Assembly (NCBI GenBank): GCA_025363655.1
Contig: JANYDK010000049.1
Coordinates: 1-64,000 of the forward strand
DNA from: Deltaproteobacteria bacterium
Lineage (GTDB): Bacteria > Myxococcota_A > Polyangia > Polyangiales > JADJMO01
Direction: 5' to 3'
Length of the DNA stretch: 64,000 nt
Both the position numbers and the translations under genes were made by a program. Positions 45,148 through 56,380 of this stretch are shown piece after piece. Under the pieces are notes generated by a model, which was not told where the DNA came from, ran no database searches, and was given only the letters and a program-made list of their open reading frames with translations. Each line of letters starts with the position of its first letter. Positions within the stretch are counted from its first letter, which is position 1.

Positions 45148-46001
45148 GCGAACCGACCGTCTGGGCGATTCCCGTGTTTCTCATCTCGATGGGCGTCGAG
45201 GCCTTCGTGCTCTCGCGTCGAGGGCACGGCTACGAAGCCAAGGACACCGCCGCGAGCCTCAGTGGTGGGCTCGGCAGCCTGCTCGTGAAGGCGCCGCTCA
45301 AGGGCGCGACGTTGGCGCTCTGGTACGCGCTCTACGCGCATCGGCTCTTCGAGATCCCCGCCGGCGCTGCCGGTTGGGTGATGCTCATCTTCGCCGAAGA
45401 CCTTTGCTACTACTGGTTTCACAGGCTCTGCCACGAGGTGCGCATCTTCTGGGCGACGCACGTCGTTCATCACTCGAGCGAGCGCTACACGCTCTCGACC
45501 GCGCTTCGCCAGTCGTGGACCGCGCCCTTCGCTGGCTTCGTCTTCTGGTTGCCGCTCCCGCTCCTCGGCTTCCGGCCGGAGAACGTGCTCCTCGCGAACT
45601 CGTTCAGCCTGCTCTACCAATATTGGATTCACACCGAGACCATCGGCAAGCTCGGGCCGATCGAGTGGCTCTTCAACACGCCGTCGCATCATCGCGTTCA
45701 TCACGGCAGCAACCGCCAGTATCTCGATCGCAACCACGCCGGAATCTTCATCATTTGGGATCGGCTCTTCGGGACGTTCGAGCCCGAAGGCGAGAAAGTG
45801 GTCTACGGGCTGACGAAGAACGTCGGCAGCTTTCACCCGGTGACGCTGCAGTTCCACGAGCTGGTCGACATCGTGCGCGACGTGCGCGCGGCGCGGGGAG
45901 CGCGTGAGGTGTTGCACGCCATCTTCCGTTCGCCGGCGAGCCCGCCGATGCGATCGCGAGAGGAACGACACTCGGCGCCGGCCTCGAGCGTCACCACCTG
46001 A
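45144..46001 (+). CDS. Sterol desaturase/fatty acid hydroxylase superfamily protein
   Basis: A membrane-bound di-iron oxygenase, 285 aa. The histidine boxes of the superfamily are complete: HRLCH, HVVHH and HHRVHH (the last in FNTPSHHRVHHG). Four to five hydrophobic segments surround them. Relatives hydroxylate or desaturate sterols, fatty acids or alkyl ether lipids; the substrate here is unknown. It is translationally coupled to the TetR gene upstream, which suggests lipid-responsive control. The C-terminal 30 residues are polar and unlike the family. Confidence 0.88.
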   Translation: MSEPTVWAIPVFLISMGVEAFVLSRRGHGYEAKDTAASLSGGLGSLLVKAPLKGATLALWYALYAHRLFEIPAGAAGWVMLIFAEDLCYYWFHRLCHEVRIFWATHVVHHSSERYTLSTALRQSWTAPFAGFVFWLPLPLLGFRPENVLLANSFSLLYQYWIHTETIGKLGPIEWLFNTPSHHRVHHGSNRQYLDRNHAGIFIIWDRLFGTFEPEGEKVVYGLTKNVGSFHPVTLQFHELVDIVRDVRAARGAREVLHAIFRSPASPPMRSREERHSAPASSVTT

Positions 46002-46037
46002 AGCGTCCTCGTCGAAGTCCGAGCTACGTCAGCTTCG

Positions 46038-47588
46038 TCAGATTCGAACGGGCCGACGTCGGGCGGGAGGCGGCGCAGCGTCGTTGCCTTTGCCGGCGCG
46101 CTTGCGTCCGAGGAAGAGGATCGCGAGGAGGGTGGCGAGGACGCCTGCAGCGCCGCCTGCCGCCCAACGACGGAGGCGGGTCTGTCGCGCTTCGGCGTCG
46201 TTGGTCAGTTTTTGGAGGAGATCGCGCGCCGGTGCGTTGTTCGGATCGAGCTCGACGGCGCGGCGGAGGAGCATGACGTCGGCCACGCCGTGATCGAGGA
46301 GATCGGTGGCATCGAAGGTGTCGAGCTCGGATTCGATGAGCGACGCGAGAGGTGTGCCGGCGCCGAGACGGAGCGCCTTCGCGAGGAGCGCGCGTGCGGC
46401 CGGTCGATCGCCGGCGGCGAGCTTCTTGTGCGCGAGATCGACGTACGCAGAGGCGAGCTCGGCCTTGCGCTCGAAGGTGGGAGCGCGGGCGAGGAGCGCG
46501 TCGAAGGAGGTGACGGCCTCTTCCAAGCGACCGGCGTCGCGGTTGGCGATGCCTTCGTCGAGGAGCTTGTACACCTCCGCTAGGCGCAGCTTGTCGTAAG
46601 CGGCGACGAGCGCTTTGAGCGTCTTTTCTGCGGGCCAATCGTCGCCCGCTTTGTCGCCGGTGAAGTTGTCGTAGGCCTCTTTGAGCGGGACCTTGGCCTC
46701 GTTGCCGAACTGCCCGATGGCCCAGCGCGCGGCTTCACGCACCTGCGTGCGGTCGGCGTCGAGGTAGCTGATGATCACGCGGATGCCGTCCGGGTCTTTG
46801 ATTTTCCCGAAGGCGACGAGGACGTCGGCGAGGTCTTGCGGATCTTTCACCTGCACGGCGTCGCTCGGAAGGAACTTGCCTAGGACGTCGAGGGTGCGGT
46901 TCGCGAAGGTGCGTAGGTCCTTGTTTTCGTCGCGACGGACCTCGACGAGGCCGGCAACCGCGTGATCGCCCATCCGCTTGAGGACGTTGGTGACCGTCGT
47001 CTTCAGGAGGCCTTTGTGATCGACGGCGATACGGACGAGCACGCGCGCGCCGGCCACGCCCGCCTGTTTTTCGCAGGCTTCGATGCCCGAGAGGAGCAGC
47101 GCGAGCGAACGATGACCCGCCGAGTTTCCGGACGAGAGCACGCCATCGAGGAGCGCCTCGAGCGATTCCTCGGACTCCTTCTTCTCTTTCGAGTCTTTCG
47201 CGTCTTTCGCGTCTTTCGAATCTTTGCCGCCGCCCATCGACTTGCGGACCTTGTCGAGCACCAGCCACATCGGGCCCGGCCCTGCTTCGGGCGCACGGAG
47301 GAGCCGTACTTCGAGCAGCGGAATGGCGTCGGGGGGCGTGCGCACGATGGCCATCGCGGCCGCTTTGCGCATCTTTTCGTCGGGATCACCGAGGTGGGCG
47401 ATGGCGGCGTCGAGCTCTTTGGCGCCGAACGTCGGTGCATCGGCGAGCGGCTTCAAGGCCGAGCCTGGTCCCGCCACGGGAGCAGCGATCGAAGCGCTGG
47501 GAGCGGCGCCTGGGGCAGCGAAGGTCGCGGGGCTGGCGAGAAGCGATACGGTCGCGGTGGTCGCAATGAGGAGGTGACGGACGTTCAT
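46038..47588 (-). CDS. Exported HEAT-like/TPR repeat protein with C-terminal membrane anchor
   Basis: A 516-aa protein. The signal peptide (MNVRHLLIATTATVSLLASPATFA) is followed by HEAT-like helical repeats (DAAIAHLGDPDEKMRKAAAMAIV, VAGLVEVRRDENKDLRTFANRTL, DPDGIRVIISYLDADRTQVREAARWAIGQFG), TPR-like repeats (about 340-460) and one membrane helix near the C-terminus (WAAGGAAGVLATLLAILFL) with a basic tail. A low-complexity charged loop (KDSKDAKDAKDSKEKKES) at about 122-140 is coded by a 9-base tandem repeat. GAGGAG lies before the ATG. Likely a periplasmic scaffold; function unknown. Its ATG overlaps the stop of a tiny upstream ORF. Confidence 0.75.
   Translation of the reverse strand: MNVRHLLIATTATVSLLASPATFAAPGAAPSASIAAPVAGPGSALKPLADAPTFGAKELDAAIAHLGDPDEKMRKAAAMAIVRTPPDAIPLLEVRLLRAPEAGPGPMWLVLDKVRKSMGGGKDSKDAKDAKDSKEKKESEESLEALLDGVLSSGNSAGHRSLALLLSGIEACEKQAGVAGARVLVRIAVDHKGLLKTTVTNVLKRMGDHAVAGLVEVRRDENKDLRTFANRTLDVLGKFLPSDAVQVKDPQDLADVLVAFGKIKDPDGIRVIISYLDADRTQVREAARWAIGQFGNEAKVPLKEAYDNFTGDKAGDDWPAEKTLKALVAAYDKLRLAEVYKLLDEGIANRDAGRLEEAVTSFDALLARAPTFERKAELASAYVDLAHKKLAAGDRPAARALLAKALRLGAGTPLASLIESELDTFDATDLLDHGVADVMLLRRAVELDPNNAPARDLLQKLTNDAEARQTRLRRWAAGGAAGVLATLLAILFLGRKRAGKGNDAAPPPARRRPVRI
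47185..47225 (-). repeat. 9-base tandem repeat inside the HEAT/TPR gene
   Basis: About 4.5 copies of TCTTTCGNG (plus strand), coding on the minus strand for Lys-Asp-Ala/Ser triplets. Gain or loss of units keeps the frame. A near-identical 9-base unit (TCTTGCGCG) is tandemly repeated just upstream of the same gene. Confidence 0.8.
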
Positions 47589-47641
47589 CGGAGCTCTCCT
47601 CGCGTTTCTTGCGCCTCTTGCGCGTCTTGCGCGTCTCGCAT
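47585..47641 (-). CDS. Candidate 18-residue leader ORF built from a 9-base repeat
   Basis: Reads MRDAQDAQEAQETRGELR. It begins six bases after the acylphosphatase stop, fills the gap to the HEAT/TPR gene, and its TGA overlaps that gene's ATG (ATGA), the geometry of translational coupling. It is made of four copies of a 9-base repeat (47602-47637). The ribosome site is weak (GAGTGAGC), so it may simply be repeat DNA. Confidence 0.35.
   Translation of the reverse strand: MRDAQDAQEAQETRGELR
47602..47637. repeat. 9-base tandem repeat between acylphosphatase and HEAT/TPR genes
   Basis: Four imperfect copies of GCGCGTCTT. In another register the unit is TCTTGCGCG, one base away from the TCTTTCGCG unit repeated inside the neighbouring gene at 47185-47225. 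Confidence 0.75.
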
Positions 47642-47646
47642 GATGC

Positions 47647-47925
47647 TCACTCGGTGATGCGGAAGTCGGGGTGATCGCCGGAGTACGAGCGCCAGCGCAC
47701 CTGCACGTCGTCGACGCGGGCTGCCGAGGGGCCTTTTTCGGCCCACATGCAGAGCTGGCGGAGGGAAGCCTCTTCGCCCTCGGCGAGCATCTCGACCGCG
47801 CCGTCGGAGCGGTTCTTCACCCAGCCCGAGAGGCCGAGGCGCTTGGCCTCGCGCTGCGTGGCCGCGCGGAAGAAGACGCCTTGCACGCGTCCCTTCACCA
47901 ACACCTGGACCTGCTTCATCGACAT
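47647..47925 (-). CDS. acyP: Acylphosphatase
   Basis: A 92-aa cytosolic enzyme that hydrolyses acyl phosphates such as 1,3-bisphosphoglycerate or acetyl phosphate. The catalytic Arg is in GRVQGVFFR and the Asn in GWVKNRSDGAVE; both family signatures are present. The start could be ATG 47925 or the ATG two codons later. It heads a minus-strand group with the repeat ORF and the HEAT/TPR gene. An inverted repeat (GGCCCG/CGGGCC, 47958-47975) lies upstream between it and the divergent rhomboid gene. Confidence 0.93.
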   Translation of the reverse strand: MSMKQVQVLVKGRVQGVFFRAATQREAKRLGLSGWVKNRSDGAVEMLAEGEEASLRQLCMWAEKGPSAARVDDVQVRWRSYSGDHPDFRITE

Positions 47926-48073
47926 GGCGCGAAGTCACTCCCACCTGCACGAGCACGGCCCGTGCCGTTCGGGCCATAGCGCGGCGCTGGGGCGCGGGCC
48001 AACCAACCCGCGGGCGAAGGGGGTCAGGAGCGTGCCCGTTCGGACACGCCTCTCGTAACATGAGCCTCGCGCG

Positions 48074-49648
48074 ATGTTCCTCATTCCGCTCGGCCACGAC
48101 CGCGCCATCCGACGCATCCCATGGGTGACGATCGCGATCATGGCGATTTGCGTGCTGGTGCAGCTGCATCGCACCTTTTTCGCGCCGTTTCCTCACGAAT
48201 TCGAGCGCGCGGCGACAGATCTCGCGACCGCCGATCAGCGGCTGGTGATGCGCTTCACGGGGCAAGGGATGCCGAAGCCGCCACAGCCGAGCGTCGATCC
48301 GGAGCATGGTTTCGACGACGCTTCGGTGGCGCCGGCGCCTGGCGAGGAGCCGCCGCCACCCCCCGTCGATCCAGTCGCCGATGCGTATGCAGCGGGCGTT
48401 CCGACGGACACGATTCTCGCGCGCGTGCATCAGCACCAGCTCGGGAACGACGCCGATCCGGCCGTCGCCGACGTCCATGCGGCGCAGTCGAATCTCGAGC
48501 GACTGAAGGGGAGAGACCTCGCCTATTCGATGGGATATTTCCCGCACGCGCACCCGATCTCCGCGCAACTCGTGCTCTCTGCGTTCGCGCACGGCGGGTG
48601 GCTGCACTTGCTCGGCAACCTCGTGTTCCTCTGGATCTGTGGCTGCAATCTCGAAGATCGCTGGGGACGCGTGATCTTCAGCGCGTTCTATCTGGCCTCG
48701 GCGATTGCTTCCTCTTTCGCCTTCCTCGCGGTGCATCACGCCGACGACACGTTTCTCATCGGTGCGTCGGGGGCGATCGCCGGCGCGATGGGCGCGTTCG
48801 TCGTCTGCTTCGCGAGCGCGCAGATCAAGTGGCTGATCGTCTGGTTCTTCACCTTCCGGCTCAAGTGGAGGACGTTTTATTCGCCGGCGTACGTGGCGCT
48901 GCCGCTGTGGTTCCTCGCGCAGGTGCTGCAGCTCGTGCTCGAGATTTCGGGGGCCCCTGGCATCGCGTTCTCTGGCCACGTCGGCGGCTTCGGGTTCGGG
49001 CTCGTCTTCGCGTTCGGCTTCAAGCTCACCGGGGTCGATGCCAAGCTCGTCAAGGCCGGCGACGACGAGGCGGGTCCGGAGTGGGAAGAGCATCCGGAGT
49101 TTCTCCGTGCGGTCGATCTGGTCGATCGCGAGCCCGCCGAAGCACAGGAAATCCTGCGTAAAGTGCTGGTCGAGCGGCCCACGCACGCCGAAGCGACGGT
49201 GCTCCTCGCGCGCGCCGCGGCGCACACCGGAGACGTCGCGGCGCTCGGCGCGTCGGTGTCGCGCGCGGTCAGCAAGCTGGTCGCCGAAGAGCGCACGTCG
49301 GAGCTCGCGACCTTGGTCACCGGTCTCGAGAAGCATCTGGCGCCGACGGGTCCTTTCGCCGTCGACGAACGAACCTCCGCGCAGCTCGTCCACGGTTCGC
49401 TCGAGAGCGGAGATCCGAAGCTCCTTCTTCGCCTCGCGCGCGCGCATCAGCTGCGTTTTCCTTCCGGCTCGACCATGCCGAGGGTGCTCTGGGACGTGGC
49501 GAGCGCGCAGAAGAGGGCGGGTGCAGAGCCTCAGGCGCGGGCGACGCTCGCCCGGCTCGTCCAGGAGTACCCGACCCACGCGCTCGCAGAGAAGGCGCGG
49601 AACGAGCTGGCCGGGGTAGGGGTGACGGCGGGCACGGCTCACCATTGA
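48074..49648 (+). CDS. Rhomboid-family intramembrane serine protease with TPR-like C-terminus
   Basis: A 524-aa membrane protein. The first membrane helix (about 15-30) is followed by an unusually long loop (35-160) with a Pro/Glu/Asp-rich part. The rhomboid core then shows GGWLHLLGNLVFLW (oxyanion residues His178 and Asn182), the catalytic Ser232 in GASGAI and His302 in FSGHVGG, so the dyad is intact. Residues about 330-515 are helical TPR-like repeats on the cytosolic side. The protease would cut single-pass membrane proteins; targets are unknown. No strong ribosome site; TAACAT lies 12 bases before the ATG. Confidence 0.9.
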   Translation: MFLIPLGHDRAIRRIPWVTIAIMAICVLVQLHRTFFAPFPHEFERAATDLATADQRLVMRFTGQGMPKPPQPSVDPEHGFDDASVAPAPGEEPPPPPVDPVADAYAAGVPTDTILARVHQHQLGNDADPAVADVHAAQSNLERLKGRDLAYSMGYFPHAHPISAQLVLSAFAHGGWLHLLGNLVFLWICGCNLEDRWGRVIFSAFYLASAIASSFAFLAVHHADDTFLIGASGAIAGAMGAFVVCFASAQIKWLIVWFFTFRLKWRTFYSPAYVALPLWFLAQVLQLVLEISGAPGIAFSGHVGGFGFGLVFAFGFKLTGVDAKLVKAGDDEAGPEWEEHPEFLRAVDLVDREPAEAQEILRKVLVERPTHAEATVLLARAAAHTGDVAALGASVSRAVSKLVAEERTSELATLVTGLEKHLAPTGPFAVDERTSAQLVHGSLESGDPKLLLRLARAHQLRFPSGSTMPRVLWDVASAQKRAGAEPQARATLARLVQEYPTHALAEKARNELAGVGVTAGTAHH

Positions 49649-49681
49649 GCGGAAGCCCGGAGTGGTCGACCATTCGACCAC

Positions 49682-52105
49682 ATGGTCGACGTCGCGGCTC
49701 CCACGATGGCGTTTCCTACGCGACAGGTGTTCGTCGTCGGCGATCTCTTCGCCGATCGCTACGAGGTGCTGAGCGCGCTCGGCTCCGGCGGGATGGGCGA
49801 CGTCTACGCAGTGATGGATCACGAAATCGGCGAGGAAGTCGCGCTCAAAGTGCTTCATCCGCACATCGCGGAGGCGCCGGGGGCACTCGACCGATTTCGT
49901 CGTGAAGTGAAGCTCGCCAGGCGAGTCACCCATCCCAACGTCGCGCGCACGTTCGATCTCGGCACCGCGAAGACCCCGGTCGGGCACCTGCGTTTCCTGA
50001 CGATGGAGCGACTCGACGGCGCGCCCTTGCCGAGCGTCGAGGATGGCAAGCGGTTTCCTCTTCCCGAGATTTTGCGGCTCTTGACCGAGATCGCGCGGGG
50101 GCTCGCCGCTGCACACGCGGTCGGCGTCGCCCACCGTGATCTGAAGCCGGACAACGTGCTCGTCGGCCTTCGCGATGGTCGCGTCGTCATCACCGATTTC
50201 GGGATCGCGCGGCTCGTCGAGTCGGAGACGGCGCGCGCGACCCTCGCTTCGATGGCGACGATGGCGCCGGTCGGAGCGGAGCCGACCGCGGTGCTCGTCG
50301 GTACTCCGGCGTACATGGCGCCCGAACAGATCGAGGGGAAGGAGCTCGACGGTCGCGCCGACGTCTACGCGCTCGGGGTCGTCGCCTTCGAGCTGCTCAC
50401 GGGTGAGGCGCCGATCGCCGAGCACAGCTTCTATGCGCTGGCAGCCGCGCGGCTCGGGCGGCCGCCTCGCGACCCGCGCACGATCGAGCCCGGAATTCCC
50501 GAGTCGATCGCGCAGCTGGTGATCGACATGATGGCAGTGCATCGCGACGATCGTCCCGACGCGCAGCAGGTGCTCGCTCGTCTCGGCGCAATTCGCGGCC
50601 TGGCCAGCGTCGACGCGATCGGTCGGGCCGATACGCCGAGCCCGAGTCGACGGCCCGCGGCGGTCGTCGATTTCGGCCTCATCGCGCAGCCGGCGCAGCC
50701 GCGCACGGTCGCCATCGTGCCTTTCGACGTCGTCGACCACGGACTGCGAAGTCTCGCCACCGTGCTCTCGCTCGCGTGCGCAGACGTCTTGAGCAAGAGC
50801 CGTCTGCTGCGCGTGATCGCCCCCGGGACGGTCCAGGCGAGCGCGGAGAGTCATCGTCGCGAGGGCGTGGTCGATCCGATCGCGCTCGCACGCGCGCTCT
50901 CTGCCGATCTCATCATCGACGGATCGGTGCGCGGCGCCGGGGAACGTCTACGCGTGCGCCTGCGGGTGCTCGATCACGCGAAGGGCACCCAGCTCTGGGC
51001 CGAGCGCTTCGAAGGTAGCCCCGACGGGCTCCTCGAGCTCGAGCGTGCGGTCACTGCTGGAGCTGAAAATGCGCTCCGCGCTCGCTCGAGCGAGACGATG
51101 GAGGGACGAAGGCCGACCGACGACGATGCGCGCAAGGCGCTCGAACGAGCCGCGGTGCTCTACCGTCAGTTCTCACCGTCGTGTGTGCGCGAGGCCGGGA
51201 CCATTCTCGAAGAGGCGCTGGTGCGCTTCCCCGAAGAGCCGCATTTGATGAGCCTCCTCGGCGCGGTGCTCTCGCGGCAATTTCTCCAGTCGGGCGCCAG
51301 CGATCGTGCGCTCGTCGCGCGCGCAGAGGAGGTGTCGCTCCGCGCGCTCGCCGCCGATCCGACGATGGGCGAGGCGTACTCGACGATTGGCGTGCTCCGC
51401 TTGGCGCAAGGAGAGCTGCGCGCGGCGGTGCGCGCTTTCCAGGATGCGGTCGCGCGCAGTCCGCTCATCGCCGAGTCGCACGCCGCGCTCGGTCGCCTGC
51501 TGGCGGAGTCGTTGCACCTCGACGAAGGACTGCGACGAATCGACCTCGCGATCCGGCTCGATCCGAACTCGATCAACGCGTACATCGAGCGCGCGCGCAC
51601 CCACGCGCTCACCGGTGACCGCGTCCGCGCCGACGAAGATTTGGCGAAAGCGGCGGCGATCGGCGGTGAAGCGTCGATCGCCATCGCCCACATGCGCCTC
51701 GCCGTCTGGTTCGACGATCGACCGATGGCCGCACGCTGCGCCGACCTTCTCGAGAAAAATCGGGCCGGCGCGGCCTGGGACAAGGCCGTCCCGCTGCTGC
51801 GCTCGGTGGCCGCGGGTACCTATTGGGAGCACGCGGTACCCGCTTTTCGAGCGATGGCCGACGGTGCGCGCAACGCCCCGAGACACCGCGCCACCATGCT
51901 CCAGCTCGCCGCCGAGTACTTCGCCTCGTCTGGCAAGGTCGAGGAGACGCTCGTGGCACTGGAAGAGGCCGCGCAGCTCCCGCTCGTCGATTTGCTCTGG
52001 CTCGACCGCTGCCCCGTCTTCGCGACGTTGCGCGAGTTGCCGCGGTTCGCCCGGGTTCGTGCTCAGGTGTCGGCGCGGGCAGCACAGCTCTGGGGTTCCG
52101 CGTAG
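49682..52105 (+). CDS. Ser/Thr protein kinase with TolB-like and TPR domains (first of a tandem pair)
   Basis: An 807-aa cytoplasmic kinase. The kinase domain (about 25-300) is complete: GSGGMGDVY, Lys56, HRDLKPDN (HRD 151-153), DFG 172-174, MAPEQ. The linker (about 320-345) has no membrane helix. A TolB-like nucleotide-cyclase-associated module follows (VAIVPFDVV... ALARALSADLIIDGSVRGAGERL... GTQLWAERFEG, about 340-470), then TPR repeats (about 490-800). ATG 49682 or 49706 could be the start. It is paralogous to the next gene over its whole length and starts 33 bases after the rhomboid gene, suggesting one operon. Confidence 0.93.
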   Translation: MVDVAAPTMAFPTRQVFVVGDLFADRYEVLSALGSGGMGDVYAVMDHEIGEEVALKVLHPHIAEAPGALDRFRREVKLARRVTHPNVARTFDLGTAKTPVGHLRFLTMERLDGAPLPSVEDGKRFPLPEILRLLTEIARGLAAAHAVGVAHRDLKPDNVLVGLRDGRVVITDFGIARLVESETARATLASMATMAPVGAEPTAVLVGTPAYMAPEQIEGKELDGRADVYALGVVAFELLTGEAPIAEHSFYALAAARLGRPPRDPRTIEPGIPESIAQLVIDMMAVHRDDRPDAQQVLARLGAIRGLASVDAIGRADTPSPSRRPAAVVDFGLIAQPAQPRTVAIVPFDVVDHGLRSLATVLSLACADVLSKSRLLRVIAPGTVQASAESHRREGVVDPIALARALSADLIIDGSVRGAGERLRVRLRVLDHAKGTQLWAERFEGSPDGLLELERAVTAGAENALRARSSETMEGRRPTDDDARKALERAAVLYRQFSPSCVREAGTILEEALVRFPEEPHLMSLLGAVLSRQFLQSGASDRALVARAEEVSLRALAADPTMGEAYSTIGVLRLAQGELRAAVRAFQDAVARSPLIAESHAALGRLLAESLHLDEGLRRIDLAIRLDPNSINAYIERARTHALTGDRVRADEDLAKAAAIGGEASIAIAHMRLAVWFDDRPMAARCADLLEKNRAGAAWDKAVPLLRSVAAGTYWEHAVPAFRAMADGARNAPRHRATMLQLAAEYFASSGKVEETLVALEEAAQLPLVDLLWLDRCPVFATLRELPRFARVRAQVSARAAQLWGSA

Positions 52106-52116
52106 ACTCGTCGGTC

Positions 52117-54516
<2,400 letters not shown>

Positions 54517-54583
54517 TTCCTTCGGCTCGCTCGACATGCTCGACGCACTCGACGCCGCGCGCTCGTCCGCGTAGGAACGCCGC

Positions 54584-55429
54584 ATGGCGCTGGACACGAC
54601 CCTCGTCGGCAAGAAGAGCGAACCGGCCAGTTTCGAATACGACTGGCAGAAAATCGTGCTCTACGCGCTCGGCATCGGCGCGCGCGAGGACGAGCTCGAC
54701 TACCTCTTCGAAGGGCGCGGGCCGAAGACGTATCCGAGCTACGCGGTGGTGCCCTCGTTCGGGCCGATGCTCGCGCTCCTCAGCAGGACCGGTGGCAACC
54801 TCGCCGCGGTGGTGCACGGCGCGCAGAAGGTTCGCATGCACGGGGTGCTGCCTCCGGCGGGCAAGCTCCTGACGACCGCGACCATCCGCGGCATCTACGA
54901 CATGAAGAAGTTCGCCTCGGTGATCACCGACACCGAGACGGTCGACGCCGCGACGGGGCAGAAGCTCTTCGACACCAGCTGGACCATCATCCTCCGTGGG
55001 GGCGGCGGCTTCGGTGGCAGCCCGCCGCCGCGTGAAGAAGTGCCGGCGCCGCCGAAAGAGCGCGCGGCCGATTTCGTTCACGAAGAGAGCACCACCAAGG
55101 AGCAGGCGCTCCTCTATCGCCTCTCGGGCGATCTCAATCCGCTCCACGCCGATCCCGCGTTCGCCAAGGCGGTCGGCTTCGAGGCGGGGCCGATTCTCCA
55201 TGGGCTCTGCACGTTCGGCTACATGGTGCGTCACGTGGTGAAGGGCGCCTGCGGCGGCGACGCAACCAGGCTCAAGTCCTTCGAGGCGCAGTTCCGCAAG
55301 CCGGTCTGGCCGGGCGACACCATCGCGACGAGCGGTTGGAAGCTCGAGGACGGGCGGTATGCGCTGGTGGTCGGGGTGAAGGAGCGGCCCGATCCGGTGA
55401 TCACGAATGCGGTCGCCGTGATCGACTGA
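54584..55429 (+). CDS. MaoC-like (R)-specific enoyl-CoA hydratase, two-domain hydratase 2
   Basis: A 281-aa double hot-dog protein similar to the hydratase 2 unit of peroxisomal multifunctional enzyme 2. The catalytic signature is in the C-terminal half: YRLSGDLNPLHADPAFA with Asp and His, then GFEAGPILHGLCTFG. The N-terminal half (YDWQKIVLYALGIGAREDELDYLFEG, FGPMLALL) forms the acyl-binding hot dog. It hydrates trans-2-enoyl-CoA to (R)-3-hydroxyacyl-CoA in a beta-oxidation-like route. No other fatty acid gene is adjacent. Confidence 0.9.
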   Translation: MALDTTLVGKKSEPASFEYDWQKIVLYALGIGAREDELDYLFEGRGPKTYPSYAVVPSFGPMLALLSRTGGNLAAVVHGAQKVRMHGVLPPAGKLLTTATIRGIYDMKKFASVITDTETVDAATGQKLFDTSWTIILRGGGGFGGSPPPREEVPAPPKERAADFVHEESTTKEQALLYRLSGDLNPLHADPAFAKAVGFEAGPILHGLCTFGYMVRHVVKGACGGDATRLKSFEAQFRKPVWPGDTIATSGWKLEDGRYALVVGVKERPDPVITNAVAVID

Positions 55430-55460
55430 CTCTGGCGGCTTCACGAGGACGTGAGACGCT

Positions 55461-56297
55461 TCAACCGAGCAGTTTCTTGTCCATCAAGACGCCGAGCTCG
55501 TTCGCTCTCCGCGTCGCCGCTTCCACCGCGTTGATCAACGTCGTGCGCAGCCCACCGGCTTCGAGCGTGTGAAGACCTGCGATGGCGGTGCCGCCCGGCG
55601 AAGTCACCATGTCTTTCAAGCGCCCCGGGTGCTCACCGGTCTCCAGCAGGAGCTTCGCCGAGCCGAACACCGTTTGTGCGGCGAGCATCAACGCGGTCTC
55701 TCGGTGCAGACCGACCTTCACGCCGCCATCGGCGAGGGCTTCGATGATCAACATCAGATAGGCAGGGCCGCTGCCGGAGAGGCCGGTGACGGCGTCCATC
55801 AGACTCTCGTCGAGGACGACGGTGCGGCCGACGCTGCCGAAGAGGCGTTCGGCGGTCTCGATGTCGCCCGGTTGCACGTGCGAGCCGCCACAGATCGCGG
55901 TCGCGCCGGCGAGCACCGTCGCTGCGGTGTTGGGCATCGCGCGGACGACGCGCGTCTTCGGGAGCTTGGCCTCGATGCCCGCGGTGGAGACGCCGGCGGC
56001 GACCGAGATGAGGAGCGCATCGGGGCGGATGTGGGGGGCGATTTGCGCCAGCACCTTGTCGACGATCTGGGGCTTGACGGCGAGGACGATGACCTCGGCG
56101 AACTCACACAGCTCGGCGTTGCTGGTGGTGGTGACGAGCCCCTTGTACTCGCCGGCGAGGCGTTCGAGGCGTGCGCGCGTCGTTGCGCTCACGCACACGC
56201 GTGAGGTTGCGAGGAAGGCGCCCCCGTGCAAGAGCCCGCGAATGAGCGCGGAGGCCATATTTCCAGCGCCGATGAAGCCGACCGTGTTGTTCTCCAT
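55461..56297 (-). CDS. proC: Pyrroline-5-carboxylate reductase
   Basis: The last step of proline synthesis, 278 aa. The N-terminal NAD(P) motif is VGFIGAGNMASALIRGLL; further signatures are VLAVKPQ, RAMPNTAATV and the C-terminal DAVTGLSGSGPAY plus MVTSPGGTAIAGL. ATG 56297 gives the usual family N-terminus; the frame extends to 56354 without good reason to use it. No ribosome site is visible. It is divergent from the DAHP synthase gene, and a palindrome lies between them. Confidence 0.95.
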   Translation of the reverse strand: MENNTVGFIGAGNMASALIRGLLHGGAFLATSRVCVSATTRARLERLAGEYKGLVTTTSNAELCEFAEVIVLAVKPQIVDKVLAQIAPHIRPDALLISVAAGVSTAGIEAKLPKTRVVRAMPNTAATVLAGATAICGGSHVQPGDIETAERLFGSVGRTVVLDESLMDAVTGLSGSGPAYLMLIIEALADGGVKVGLHRETALMLAAQTVFGSAKLLLETGEHPGRLKDMVTSPGGTAIAGLHTLEAGGLRTTLINAVEAATRRANELGVLMDKKLLG

Positions 56298-56355
56298 GGA
56301 TGGGAGGCAGCTTAGCAGAGCGCCGCGCGCGCCCAGCCGGCGCGAAGACGGCAAG

Positions 56356-56370
56356 TACCTGACACAGGTA
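56356..56370. promoter_or_regulatory. Palindrome overlapping the DAHP synthase promoter
   Basis: TACCTG-ACA-CAGGTA, a perfect six-base inverted repeat with a three-base centre, in the 83-base gap between divergent proC and DAHP synthase genes. Its last two bases are the first two of the -10 element TATAGT, so a bound protein would block transcription. Confidence 0.5.
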
Positions 56371-56374
56371 TAGT
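56369..56374 (+). promoter_or_regulatory. -10 element for a probably leaderless DAHP synthase mRNA
   Basis: TATAGT, a near-consensus -10, ends six bases before the GTG start codon at 56381. No ribosome-binding sequence lies between them and no good -35 element is visible. Confidence 0.5.
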
Positions 56375-56380
56375 GCGCGC

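Noticed and set aside
47185-47640. Short regular repeats that might suggest a CRISPR array
   Set aside because: The units are 9 bases, directly adjacent with no spacers; simple tandem repeats. No CRISPR array or cas gene is in the window.
47585-50854. A 1089-residue open frame on the minus strand across acylphosphatase, rhomboid and kinase genes
   Set aside because: It is antisense to well-supported genes, Arg/His/Glu-rich without domain signatures; only its last 18 codons coincide with the mini-ORF discussed separately.
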